A DNA stretch of 13,771 nt, from NCBI GenBank assembly GCA_027943245.1, contig JANDJZ010001782.1, forward strand, positions 1 to 13,771, written 5' to 3'. Shown here one piece after another: positions 6,950-13,622 of this stretch; within the stretch, counting starts at the first letter, position 1; every line of letters begins with the position of its first letter. This DNA is from Acanthamoeba sp. SK_2022b. Its lineage: Eukaryota; Discosea; Longamoebia; Acanthamoebidae. The notes beneath the pieces were generated by a model. That model searched no databases, was not told where the DNA came from, and saw nothing but the letters and a program-made list of their open reading frames with translations. Position numbers and translations under genes: made by a program.

Positions 6950-7026
6950 TGCGGCCGCATCGGCGTAACTCAATGCAAGCCTGAAGGCTCTTGCAAACGT
7001 TGGCTGGCGAGCGGTCGGCTGGCCTA

Positions 7027-8703
7027 CTACCGGCCGCGCTTCTCCAAAATCGCGATGAGTTCTGCGTCGACCTCGTCCGGCACTTGGTTCTGTCGATGGC
7101 GAAGTCGTTCAACTACCGTGCCGGTCGGGGGATGGCTGTCCCACGCCTCGCGGCTCCAGTCGCCCCGCAGCAAGATGTCCCAGTAGATCTCGCCTTTCGT
7201 GCTATCCACCAGATCGCCTGCGTCATCGGGGGCTGCGCCGTAGCTCAGCAGCAGCGCCGCCAGCGGTAGGCAGATCGGGCGCATCTCGCTGCCGCGACCG
7301 CACAGCAGCAGCGCAACGGCACCGAGCAGCGAGCCGCGCCAGTACAGACGCTTGTAGCGGAAGTCAGCGTCAATGCCGCTGCCCGTCAATTTGTGCAAGC
7401 ACAGGCGCACAGGCATGTTGGCGTCTAACCCCTGGGCAAGCAGCCCGGCCAAGAAATCCAAGATCAACTGACCATCGCGCGCCGGGACGAAGTGTCGGTC
7501 GCCGTTCAGTGGGACGTCGGCCATGAGCGCCCGCTCCTTGGCGTCGAAAATGCCAACTAACACCTCGCGCTGAAACGCATCGGGCTCCATCCAGAACGCG
7601 GCGCTGGCACCGTTGGTGAGCAACTCATTGGCCAGGGTCAGCGGCTGGCAACCCATCGTCGGGTGGCGCATGACGTTACGCAGCAGGGAGGTGGGGCGGT
7701 CATCCCACAGCGGGGTGTCCAGATTCACCCCTGCGGCGACCAGCTCGGCAACGGTTCCTGCGTCGCGCTCCTGCCAGTACAGGCGCTCCAGGCGGCGCTG
7801 ATCGCTCATGGCCGGCGGCGCAACGGAGCGCGCGCCCAGTGTCTCCAGCACGGCCAGCACGTCCAGCCGGTCCTTAAAGAAACTCACACTGTTGAAGAGA
7901 AGGCTGCCCCTCACCTGCTCCGGGTGCAGGGCCCAGCGGATCTGCGCGTTGACGTCCACGCCCTCGCGAGAGGCCAGCAAGGCCAGCAGTTCGGGATGTT
8001 CGCAGAGCGCGCGCAGCACACACTCCGAGCGCCACAGCGCCACGGGGTCGGCTTGTGGCGCCTGCACGAGCGTGCGCAGCAGTGCCGGAGTGTTCTTGCC
8101 GCCGTAGCTCTGCACCACCTCTGCGACCTCGTCGACCCAGGCCAGGCAGGCGATTAGGTCGACGTTCGCGTCCAGCAGCGCCGACACCGCCTTGCCTAGC
8201 CGGGCCTTGGCCGCATGCACCAGAAGCGGCGTGCCATCGACCACGGCATTCTTCGGTGCGCCGGCCTTGATGGCCTTGGCGAAGGCAGCCTCCTTGCCGT
8301 CCAGCAGCAGCTCCAGCAGCTCCTCCTCCTCAGTCAGCATCGGCGCCGGGAAGGCCTTGGCAGCAACCTTTTTGCCGCCTTGGTAATGCAGCGTTCGCGT
8401 TTCGCCGACCTGCCCGTACCAGATGCGCACTCGGATGTGCGTCGCGCCGGCGTCGTGCAGTGCCTGGATATGCGCCTTCTCCAATTCGTCACCGGATGAG
8501 GTGTCAATCACGAAGCGCAGCGTCTCGCCCCGCAGCGACGTACTGGTCACGAAGGGCTTCTCCCAGTCGTCGAAGCAAGCTTGCAGCGGCGCGGGCCACT
8601 GGTCGGCGAACTGGCCGACTGCGGTCTGGAGGTGACCGTGCAGCGCGGAGAGCATAAGGGCATCAGCGCCGATGCAGGTAAAGGTCAGGATGTTGGAAGA
8701 CAT
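7027..8703 (-). CDS. Large orphan ankyrin-repeat protein
   Basis: This 558-aa protein is predicted cytoplasmic, with no signal peptide or membrane span. Residues 1-120 form a domain I do not recognise, including the strand-rich stretch GATHIRVRIWYGQVGETRTLHYQGGKKV (86-113). From about residue 125 ankyrin-like units appear: EEELLELLLDGKEAAFAKAIKAGAP (126-150), DGTPLLVHAAKARLGKAVSALLDANVDL (156-183), VAELVAAGVNLDTPLWDDRPTSLLRNV, and near the C-terminus ICLPLAALLLSYGAAPDDAGDL. They are diverged and irregular. Ankyrin repeats are protein-binding scaffolds; in bacteria such proteins are often immunity partners of secreted toxins or other accessory factors, but no toxin is seen here. The start at 8703 is the first Met with domain-like sequence; no Shine-Dalgarno is evident. 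The frame stays open upstream to 9213, through the IS30 end. An IS30 element ends about 175 bp upstream. Confidence 0.72.
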   Translation of the reverse strand: MSSNILTFTCIGADALMLSALHGHLQTAVGQFADQWPAPLQACFDDWEKPFVTSTSLRGETLRFVIDTSSGDELEKAHIQALHDAGATHIRVRIWYGQVGETRTLHYQGGKKVAAKAFPAPMLTEEEELLELLLDGKEAAFAKAIKAGAPKNAVVDGTPLLVHAAKARLGKAVSALLDANVDLIACLAWVDEVAEVVQSYGGKNTPALLRTLVQAPQADPVALWRSECVLRALCEHPELLALLASREGVDVNAQIRWALHPEQVRGSLLFNSVSFFKDRLDVLAVLETLGARSVAPPAMSDQRRLERLYWQERDAGTVAELVAAGVNLDTPLWDDRPTSLLRNVMRHPTMGCQPLTLANELLTNGASAAFWMEPDAFQREVLVGIFDAKERALMADVPLNGDRHFVPARDGQLILDFLAGLLAQGLDANMPVRLCLHKLTGSGIDADFRYKRLYWRGSLLGAVALLLCGRGSEMRPICLPLAALLLSYGAAPDDAGDLVDSTKGEIYWDILLRGDWSREAWDSHPPTGTVVERLRHRQNQVPDEVDAELIAILEKRGR

Positions 8704-8770
8704 GAGAGGCGTGTAGACAGGCGAGAAGGCGTCTGAGGCGCCATTGTGTCCAAGCTCGGTGCCCGTTAGC

Positions 8771-8799
8771 TTGACACTTTGTCCACACACCCATATCCA
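8771..8799 (+). promoter_or_regulatory. Promoter-like sequence facing the IS30 element
   Basis: TTGACA, a perfect -35 hexamer, is followed after 17 bases by TATCCA, a poor -10. It lies outside the left inverted repeat and points toward the transposase gene, away from the ankyrin gene. It could read into the element or produce antisense RNA from the ankyrin promoter region. Confidence 0.25.
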
Positions 8800-8882
8800 G
8801 CCTTTGCGACTTTCAATCGACGTTGCAAATTCGGCTTTGGATTTGACTATCGGATAAAAGCAATGTCCGCTCTTGGCTGTGA

Positions 8883-8905
8883 ATTCAACCGGTCGATGCA
8901 ACACA
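8883..8905 (+). repeat. IS30 left terminal inverted repeat
   Basis: Matches the reverse complement of 10077-10099 at 21 of 23 positions. It lies 31 bp before the transposase start. Confidence 0.85.
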
Positions 8906-8936
8906 ATGACTGCACCTGGCGCAAGGAGTGCTGGCC

Positions 8937-10097
8937 ATGAAGCAACGACCTCGGATCTACTACACCGAAGCACAGAAGGCGATGATGTGGGATCGCTGGA
9001 GCAAGGGCGATACCCTGCACCAGATCGGCAAGCTGTTCGATCGGCCACATACCTCCATTCAGAACATCCTGGCCGCAACCGGCGGAATCCGCCCGCCAGC
9101 GCGCCATCGATCACGATTGGCACTGACTCTCGCTGAGCGCGAGGAGATCTCGCGGGCATTGGCTGCGGGCGAATCCATCCACTGCGTTGCCGCGCGCTTG
9201 GGGCGAGCTGCATCCACTGTCAGCCGTGAGCTTCACCGCAACGGTGGCAAGAGTTGCTACAGGGCTGCGCGCGCCGATGAAGCAGCCTGGGAGCGTGCGC
9301 ACCGCCCCAAGCCTTGCAAGCTGGCGAGCAATCCAGCCCTGGCGCAGATCGTGGCTGGCAAACTGCAGCATCGATGGTCGCCTGAGCAGATCGCCGGTTG
9401 GCTCAAACGGACCTACCCAGAGCAAAGGAGCATGCAGGTGTCCCACGAAGCCATCTATCGCACGCTCTTTGTCCAGACGCGGGGCGCTTTGAAGAAGGAG
9501 CTTCTGGAGCATTTGCGGCGCACCAGAGGCATGCGTCGTTCACGGCACTACACGCAAAAGACCAGTATCCATGGCCGAATCGTCGGTGCCGTCCCCATCA
9601 GCGAACGTCCGGCCTGTATAGAAGATCGGGCCGTGCCAGGGCATTGGGAAGGAGACTTGCTGTTCGGCGATGCTCATAGCCAGATCGCGACCTTGGTGGA
9701 GCGACACACGCGCTATGTGATGCTGGTCAAGCTGGTGGACAAAGACTCGTACACCGTGGCTGCGGCCCTAGCCAGACATGCCAGGAGCCTGCCGCATGAG
9801 CTCTACCGCTCCTTGACCTGGGATCGCGGCTCGGAAATGGCGGGGCACAAGCGCTTCACGTTGGCGACCGACATCCAGGTCTACTTCTGCGACCCGCACC
9901 ATCCATGGCAACGGGGCACCAACGAGAACACGAACGGGTTACTCAGGCAGTACCTTCCCAAAGGCCTGGATCTGTCGGGCTACTCACAGGAGAGCTTGGA
10001 TGCGATTGCAAGGCAGTTGAACCAGCGTCCCAGGAAGACGCTGGGGTTCAGAACACCTGCTGAAATGTTTGATGAGTGTGTTGCGTTGACCGGTTGA
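8937..10097 (+). CDS. IS30-family transposase
   Basis: This 386-aa DDE recombinase cuts and joins the element's ends. Two N-terminal helix-turn-helix regions are visible: about residues 10-47 (TEAQKAMMWDRWSKGDTLHQ through RPHTSIQNIL) and 65-103 (LAEREEISRALAAGESIHCV, then STVSRELHRNGG). The catalytic core carries Asp240 in GHWEGDLLFG, Asp296 in TWDRGSEM and Glu330 in WQRGTNENTNGLLRQYLPKG, the IS30 signature with the D-(33)E-spaced pair. It ends RPRKTLGFRTPAEMF, also typical. ATG at 8937 is preferred over GTG at 8928 because AAGGAG at 8923-8928 is correctly spaced for the ATG and overlaps the GTG. The gene looks intact and the element may be active. Confidence 0.95.
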   Translation: MKQRPRIYYTEAQKAMMWDRWSKGDTLHQIGKLFDRPHTSIQNILAATGGIRPPARHRSRLALTLAEREEISRALAAGESIHCVAARLGRAASTVSRELHRNGGKSCYRAARADEAAWERAHRPKPCKLASNPALAQIVAGKLQHRWSPEQIAGWLKRTYPEQRSMQVSHEAIYRTLFVQTRGALKKELLEHLRRTRGMRRSRHYTQKTSIHGRIVGAVPISERPACIEDRAVPGHWEGDLLFGDAHSQIATLVERHTRYVMLVKLVDKDSYTVAAALARHARSLPHELYRSLTWDRGSEMAGHKRFTLATDIQVYFCDPHHPWQRGTNENTNGLLRQYLPKGLDLSGYSQESLDAIARQLNQRPRKTLGFRTPAEMFDECVALTG

Positions 10098-10099
10098 AT
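10077..10099 (-). repeat. IS30 right terminal inverted repeat
   Basis: Inverted partner of 8883-8905. The transposase TGA at 10095-10097 lies within it. Confidence 0.85.
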
Positions 10100-10494
10100 C
10101 CACCGCCGGTTGCCGTCGTCTGAGAGGAGCAGCTTCTCTTGGCGATATCGATACGCAGCCAGCAATCTCTTGCCGCCCCATCCTGCCGACATCCCGTCAT
10201 AGCGGCTGCCCAGGCGTTCCCCCTGCCGCCTAGCCACCAACCCCAATACAGCTTTTTTCTCCTGCGCCCGACCGCCGCGAGCAAGCGTGCTCCACGCCAG
10301 GATCACTTCAGCAAGATCATCGTCCTCGCAGTAAAGGTAGGCAGTCGGCACTCCGAGGATTTGCGCAATCCGGTGAGACTTTTCCACGGGTGGCCGCCAT
10401 CGTCGTATCCAAGCCGAAGACAACCATCCTGGCTCGGCTTCCGTTCTACGAATTCCGTAGAGACGCCCCTCGCCGATTCAACGAGCATCGCAGG
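10100..10494. other. Gene-poor 395-bp interval right of IS30 with repressor remnant
   Basis: No intact gene is supported between the IS30 right end and the start at 10495. Bases 10235-10393 (minus strand) hold the repressor fragment listed separately. Bases 10100-10234 and 10394-10494 contain nothing I can assign. Several frames are open here but none has family-like sequence. Confidence 0.55.
10235..10393 (-). pseudogene. Remnant of an XRE/phage-repressor-like regulator (C-terminal part only)
   Basis: The minus-strand frame encodes PPVEKSHRIAQILGVPTAYL, then YCEDDDLAEVILAWSTL and KKAVLGLV. This is the segment that follows the helix-turn-helix in small XRE regulators of about 110-130 residues (R-IA--LGVP-AYLY--DD-LAE-IL). 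The preceding helix-turn-helix is not present in this frame; upstream codons read as unrelated sequence. A neighbouring frame reads RLGYDDGGHP directly before, which could be the Y-E-G-H-P stretch expected there. A one-base loss at the junction would explain the break, but the sequence further upstream does not restore a family-like N-terminus. An extra GGRA insertion and an unrelated tail also argue for decay. The orientation is the same as the ankyrin gene beyond the IS. Confidence 0.55.
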
Positions 10495-10881
10495 ATGCCT
10501 CATCATCCCGATCATTCAACGGCTGCTTCTGCCGCGCCTCGGCTCGCCGACCTCGCCATCGACGCCGTCCTGCACATGGGCGCCGCGCTGGATGTGCTGG
10601 ACCTGCACGCTCGCCACAAGGTCACGGCCATCAATTGCGTGTGCCGGGACCTGCTGCGCATCTACTACGTGAAGGCCGATCAGGCGCAGTCGCTGGAGCC
10701 GCAGGACAAGGAATTGCTGGGCCTGCTGCACGACACGGCGGTGAATCTGGGCTATGCCATCGAGGTGGTGGACCATCTGAATGGCGACGAGGCCGACGAC
10801 CCCATCCTCTATGCCGTGAGCTATCTGCTCAAGGCGGCCAAGCGGTTTGCGGATGAGGGCTTGTCTGCTGCGGTGTCGTGA
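10495..10881 (+). CDS. Unassigned 128-aa mostly helical protein
   Basis: I do not recognise this family. The protein begins with a His/Ala-rich leader (PHHPDHSTAASAAP) and is then predicted nearly all helix: LADLAIDAVLHMGAALDVLD (18-37), ITAIN-like NCVCRDLLRIYYV (47-59), DKELLGLLHDTAVNLGYAIEVVDHL (71-95) and PILYAVSYLLKAAKRFADEG (103-122). There are two close cysteines (C48, C50), no membrane span and no signal peptide. Its GC-rich, biased third-position use matches chromosomal neighbours, unlike the preceding remnant region. ATG 10495 is the best start: it follows GCAGG weakly, and the frame upstream (to 10390) overlaps the repressor remnant. It converges on the minus-strand pair at 11087-11971. 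Confidence 0.65.
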   Translation: MPHHPDHSTAASAAPRLADLAIDAVLHMGAALDVLDLHARHKVTAINCVCRDLLRIYYVKADQAQSLEPQDKELLGLLHDTAVNLGYAIEVVDHLNGDEADDPILYAVSYLLKAAKRFADEGLSAAVS

Positions 10882-11086
10882 TGGGTGAGTGCGCGAACAT
10901 GTTGCCTGCGCTTCACATGCAGGGAATCTGCGTGCGTTGGGAGGCTGCAGTTCGCCGGAGCCATGAATTCGTGCACTGTGGCGACGGAGTTTTGAACAGA
11001 GCCATGCTCGTCGCTGCAGGCTCGTACTGATTGGGCTTTTTTGGGCGACGCTAGAGGCTTGGCGTTGGCAACCGTTCCCTATGCAG

Positions 11087-11386
11087 CTACGCCTTATGTC
11101 GGCGCAGAACGGCGAAGCTGCGATGCCGAATCCGTTGGGAAATGTGCTTGTTTTCAGATACCCGGGCCAGCGCTTGAAGCACATCAGCGTTCACTGGTGC
11201 ACCTTGCTCCAGCCATTCGATGGCCAGGCCCGGCCAGTAGTCGGAGGCTTCGTAGCCCAGGCCGGCCAGGACGATTTCAACGGGCGATGCACTGCCTGAA
11301 TAGGCTTGCAGCGGGTGCTCCAGATGCAAAAGCAGGATGCGCGTGTCCATTGGGTTGAATTTCAAAGTTTTGCTGCGGGGCTGCAT
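11087..11386 (-). CDS. Unassigned 99-aa protein coupled to the exported protein gene
   Basis: The family is not named with confidence. The sequence is well structured and protein-like: DTRILLLHLEHPLQAYSGSA, then SPVEIVLAGLGYEASDYWPG, LAIEWLEQGAPVNADVLQAL and SQRIRHRSFAVLRRH. The SDYWPGLAIEWLEQG and RHRSF segments look like conserved motifs of a small soluble protein. It has no cysteines, signal peptide or membrane span. Its ATG at 11386 follows immediately after the TGA of the upstream gene (TGAATG), implying translational coupling. An internal Met at 11350 (MDTRILLL) is an equally plausible start and gives 87 residues; neither has a clear Shine-Dalgarno. It could be a partner or regulator of the exported protein, which is inference from position only. 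Confidence 0.65.
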   Translation of the reverse strand: MQPRSKTLKFNPMDTRILLLHLEHPLQAYSGSASPVEIVLAGLGYEASDYWPGLAIEWLEQGAPVNADVLQALARVSENKHISQRIRHRSFAVLRRHKA

Positions 11387-11971
11387 TCATTGAATCCAGT
11401 TGCCACGCCTGGCATGAGTGCGCGTCCATCCGTCATCGATCTTGCCGCCGTTGATCTCGCAGGAAGCTGGCGTCTGCGTCGTGCCCTGCACTCTGGCTCC
11501 CGTGTGGTTTGTCATGGAAACGGGGGCGGCAATCACGAGGGTCACCACCCGGCGATCCTTGGTGGCGCTCAGGTACGTGGCGCCCGGGGGCAGGCCGGCC
11601 TTTTTCTGGTACCAGTCAAGACACATGCGCGCTTCTTCCTCCAGCATGGAGGAGGGCGATACAGCCTGTGGTGCGGGGGCTGACGCGGGCTTGGTGGCGG
11701 GCTCGGTCGGCATCGCATCCCGCAAAGGCCTGGAGGATGCAGGGGGCGGGTCCAGTTGCATGGGCTTGGCGGTGGTGCCTTGCGGGCAAGGGGCATCCTG
11801 GTACCAGGTTTTTCCATCGCTAAGGCATTTCATGACGGCTTGGGCATCGGGGGCCAGGCCGGCTGCTGCCCCCATCCACAGCAGGCTTTTCAGCAGGGCG
11901 GTCTTGTTTCGGGTTGGCTTGAGGGCAGTGCGGATTGCAGGATTGCCGCCGCCAATGGATGCATGGGCCAT
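11387..11971 (-). CDS. Exported DUF4124-like protein
   Basis: This 194-aa protein has an N-terminal basic stretch and hydrophobic segment (LLKSLLWMGAAAGLAPDAQA, about residues 26-45) that reads as a Sec signal peptide ending AQA, so the mature chain would begin near residue 46 in the periplasm. It then shows the short Cys-containing motif KCLSDGKTWYQDAPCPQGT (about 48-66), like DUF4124 proteins, which carry a Y-C...G...YQD-PCP pattern. A Pro/Ala-rich linker follows (about 70-108), then a C-terminal region with ARMCLDWYQKKAGLPPG and CEINGGKIDDGW, giving four Cys in the mature part and a likely pair of disulfides. The function of DUF4124 proteins is unknown. The start at 11971 is supported by GGAG five to six bases upstream. 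A promoter candidate lies at 12085-12113. Confidence 0.78.
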   Translation of the reverse strand: MAHASIGGGNPAIRTALKPTRNKTALLKSLLWMGAAAGLAPDAQAVMKCLSDGKTWYQDAPCPQGTTAKPMQLDPPPASSRPLRDAMPTEPATKPASAPAPQAVSPSSMLEEEARMCLDWYQKKAGLPPGATYLSATKDRRVVTLVIAAPVSMTNHTGARVQGTTQTPASCEINGGKIDDGWTRTHARRGNWIQ

Positions 11972-12084
11972 TGAGTCTCCAATGAAGTGAACTGGCTGCT
12001 GCGAGCCTTTGCCCTCGGTATTGCCGATGCGCTGCGGGGCTGGAAATGACGGGTTTCCTGACTCTTTTTCGGCCCCGTGCAGCG

Positions 12085-12113
12085 GTTATACGTCAGCCAC
12101 TTCAACCCACCAA
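12085..12113 (-). promoter_or_regulatory. Promoter candidate for the DUF4124-like gene
   Basis: On the minus strand TTGGTG, a 17-base spacer and TATAAC (5 of 6 to TATAAT) lie about 115 bp before the start, giving a leader of roughly 107 nt. The -35 is poor. Confidence 0.35.
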
Positions 12114-12174
12114 TTCACCTGCCGAGCCAGACTTCCTTGAGCAGGCCTTGTCGGTGACGTTTGCCATGGGCCGC

Positions 12175-12203
12175 TTGCATTTGAAATAAGTGATTGCTAA
12201 AGT
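12175..12203 (+). promoter_or_regulatory. Promoter candidate of arsR implying a leaderless mRNA
   Basis: TTGCAT, a 17-base spacer and TAAAGT (4 of 6 to TATAAT) end six bases before the ArsR ATG, so transcription would begin at or next to the start codon. The gene has no Shine-Dalgarno sequence, which agrees. The local sequence is AT-rich compared with its surroundings. Confidence 0.4.
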
Positions 12204-12209
12204 GTCGCC

Positions 12210-12524
12210 ATGCCCGAGAACGACATCTTCAAGGCCCTGGCCGACCCTACGCGCCGCTCCATCTTCGAGAAGCTGGCCGCTGGCAGCATGCATGCCAGCG
12301 CGCTGCGCGAGGGGATGGACATCAGTCAGTCGGCCATGTCCCAGCATCTGGCCATGTTGCGCAATGCGGGGCTGGTGAGCGAGCAGCGGCAGGGGCGCTT
12401 CATGCATTACGAGGTCGATCCCGAAGGGTTGGCGCAGATTGCGGGCTGGCTGGCGAAGTACCGCGCCTACTGGCCGCAGCGCGTGGATGCACTCAAGGGC
12501 CTGCTCAAGGACATGGACCAATGA
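12210..12524 (+). CDS. ArsR/SmtB-family regulator
   Basis: This 104-aa winged-helix repressor opens with the family's IFKALADPTRRSIFEKLAAG (6-25) and has the recognition helix ISQSAMSQHLAMLRNAGLV (38-56), followed by the beta wing SEQRQGRFMHYEVD (57-70). There are no cysteines and no ELCVCDL motif, so metal or arsenic sensing at the classic sites is excluded. It belongs to the metal-independent type usually paired with SRPBCC/AHSA1 proteins. Its TGA overlaps the ATG of the next gene (ATGA at 12521-12524), so the two are translationally coupled and probably autoregulated. Confidence 0.92.
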   Translation: MPENDIFKALADPTRRSIFEKLAAGSMHASALREGMDISQSAMSQHLAMLRNAGLVSEQRQGRFMHYEVDPEGLAQIAGWLAKYRAYWPQRVDALKGLLKDMDQ

Positions 12525-12877
12525 ACAAGATGAGCAATATGGACACCGACGATGCGGCCCGCGAGCTGGTGCAGGAGTACGCGCTGGACGCCCCGCCCGA
12601 GAAGGTCTGGCGCGCGCTGAGCATTCCCGAGCTGCGCGCGCAGTGGCTGCCGGGCACCGAGCATGCCGAGCCGCTGCTGCAGGTGCCGCAGCAGGAACTG
12701 CGCCTGCGGCTGCGCGAGGCGGAGCCGCCCTTTCTGGAAAGCACGGTGGACCTGCAGATCAGCCCCGGCGCCGATGGCGGCACGCTGCTGCGCATCGTCC
12801 ATGTGCTGACCGACGCGCGGGTGCAGCCCGCCAGGGAAGCGGCCAATGACGGCGGCTTCCTGATGTACGCGACCTGA
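12521..12877 (+). CDS. SRPBCC/AHSA1-like domain protein, short
   Basis: This 118-aa protein shows the opening of the AHSA1-type START-like fold: LVQEYALDAPPEKVWRALSI, then PELRAQWLPGTE (16-47). Strands follow (PQQELRLRLREAEPP, STVDLQISPGADGGTLLRIVHVLTD). It is shorter than typical AHSA1 proteins (about 140-160 residues) and ends at GGFLMYAT without the usual long C-terminal helix beginning GW, so the ligand cavity may be open or the protein trimmed. Such proteins bind hydrophobic ligands or act as stress-related partners; the ligand is unknown. ATG 12521 is the first start, overlapping the ArsR stop; Met4 and Met7 are alternatives. ArsR plus AHSA1 is a common pair. Confidence 0.82.
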   Translation: MNKMSNMDTDDAARELVQEYALDAPPEKVWRALSIPELRAQWLPGTEHAEPLLQVPQQELRLRLREAEPPFLESTVDLQISPGADGGTLLRIVHVLTDARVQPAREAANDGGFLMYAT

Positions 12878-12979
12878 TGCACCTGACCTGATTCACGCGG
12901 CCTGAGGGCCCCGGCAACGGGGTATGCGGCGCAGGGCCGCAGCCCTTTCTTTTTCACCACCACACACAGGAGTTCGCCC

Positions 12980-13585
12980 ATGCGCGAATCGATGATGCTC
13001 GTCCCCATGGTTGTCGAACAGTCGGCGCGCGGAGAGCGGTCCTTCGACATCTACTCGCGCCTGCTGCGCGACCGCGTGATCTTTCTCAACGGCGAGGTCA
13101 ACGATGCGGTCTCTGCCCTGGTCTGCGCGCAACTGCTGTTCCTGGAGGCGGAGAACCCGGACAAGCCCATTCACCTCTACATCAACTCGCCGGGCGGGGT
13201 GATCACCAGCGGGCTGGCCATGTACGACACCATGCAGTTCATCAAGTCACCCGTGCACACGCTGTGCATGGGCACGGCGCGCTCCATGGGCTCCTTCCTG
13301 CTCATGGCCGGCGAGCCCGGCCACCGCATGGCCCTGCCCAACGCCAGCCTGCACGTGCACCAGCCGTTGGGCGGCGTGCAGGGCCAGGCCTCCGACATCC
13401 GCATCCATGCCGAGGAAATGCTGCGCACCAAGGACCGCGTGACACGCCTGTACGCCCAGCACTGCGGCCGCAGCTACGAAGAGGTGGAACGCGACCTGGA
13501 CCGCGACCGTTTCATGACCGCAGAAGAAGCCCGCGAATGGGGCCTGATAGACAAGGTCCTGGACCGGCGCACGGCAACCCCCTGA
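12980..13585 (+). CDS. clpP: ClpP-family serine peptidase, stand-alone paralogue
   Basis: This 201-aa protein is a full-length ClpP, the barrel peptidase that degrades proteins unfolded by ClpX or ClpA. The catalytic triad is complete at standard spacing: Ser102 (GTARSMGSF), His127 (HVHQPLGG, 25 residues on) and Asp176 (DRDRF, 49 further), as in Ser97/His122/Asp171 of the E. coli enzyme. The N-terminal [24 protein letters not shown], the SPGG of the oxyanion region and LYINSPGG strand are canonical. Differences from housekeeping ClpP include Arg101 where Ala is usual (AASMG becomes ARSMG) and SLHVHQP for VMIHQP. AGGAG at 12968-12972 fixes the start. No tig, clpX or lon lies next to it, so this is probably a secondary copy. 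A weak 5-bp hairpin (13586-13606) follows the stop. Confidence 0.93.
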   Translation: MRESMMLVPMVVEQSARGERSFDIYSRLLRDRVIFLNGEVNDAVSALVCAQLLFLEAENPDKPIHLYINSPGGVITSGLAMYDTMQFIKSPVHTLCMGTARSMGSFLLMAGEPGHRMALPNASLHVHQPLGGVQGQASDIRIHAEEMLRTKDRVTRLYAQHCGRSYEEVERDLDRDRFMTAEEAREWGLIDKVLDRRTATP

Positions 13586-13622
13586 GCCGCCGCGCCAGCG
13601 AGCGGCTGCCTTTCTCCCCACT

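Larger units (their letters stand above)
6686..7026. other. Gene-free 341-bp interval with several inverted and direct repeats
   Basis: No ORF here resembles a known protein. The interval contains a perfect 6-bp hairpin at 6868-6884 (GCCAGC and GCTGGC). It also holds a spaced inverted repeat, GGTCTTCGAA at 6895-6904 and TTCGAAGACC at 6940-6949, and an imperfect hairpin at 6975-6994 just after the ankyrin gene. The 10-mer GTCGGCTGGC occurs directly repeated at 6875-6884 and 7014-7023. It is the junction between the conserved dbpA region and the accessory segment, and looks like worn intergenic or mobile-element debris. Confidence 0.5.
8883..10099 (+). mobile_element. IS30-family insertion sequence, complete
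   Basis: A single DDE transposase gene is bounded by 23-bp terminal inverted repeats that match at 21 positions. Both begin ATTCAACCGGTC and end GCAACACA; mismatches are at positions 13 and 15. The right repeat contains the transposase stop codon. The match may extend outward four more bases with one mismatch (GTGA and GTGG), giving ends at 8879 and 10103. The size of 1217-1225 bp fits the family. No clear 2-3 bp target duplication can be read, so either the ends are off by a few bases or the duplication has been lost. It lies between the ankyrin gene and an XRE remnant. Confidence 0.88.

Noticed and set aside
6838..7026. Integron attC-like cassette recombination site beside the ankyrin gene
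   Set aside because: I looked for the paired R and L boxes with a GTTRRRY core and found none; the repeats present do not match attC structure.
8704..9213. N-terminal extension of the ankyrin frame through the IS30 left end
   Set aside because: The extension reads antisense to the transposase and across the inverted repeat; the domain-like sequence begins at Met 8703. The 60 open codons outside the IS may be chance.
10139..10672. 177-codon plus-strand frame right of IS30
   Set aside because: Serine/proline-rich low-complexity translation, overlaps the better supported repressor remnant and the 10495 gene, and has no family-like motif.
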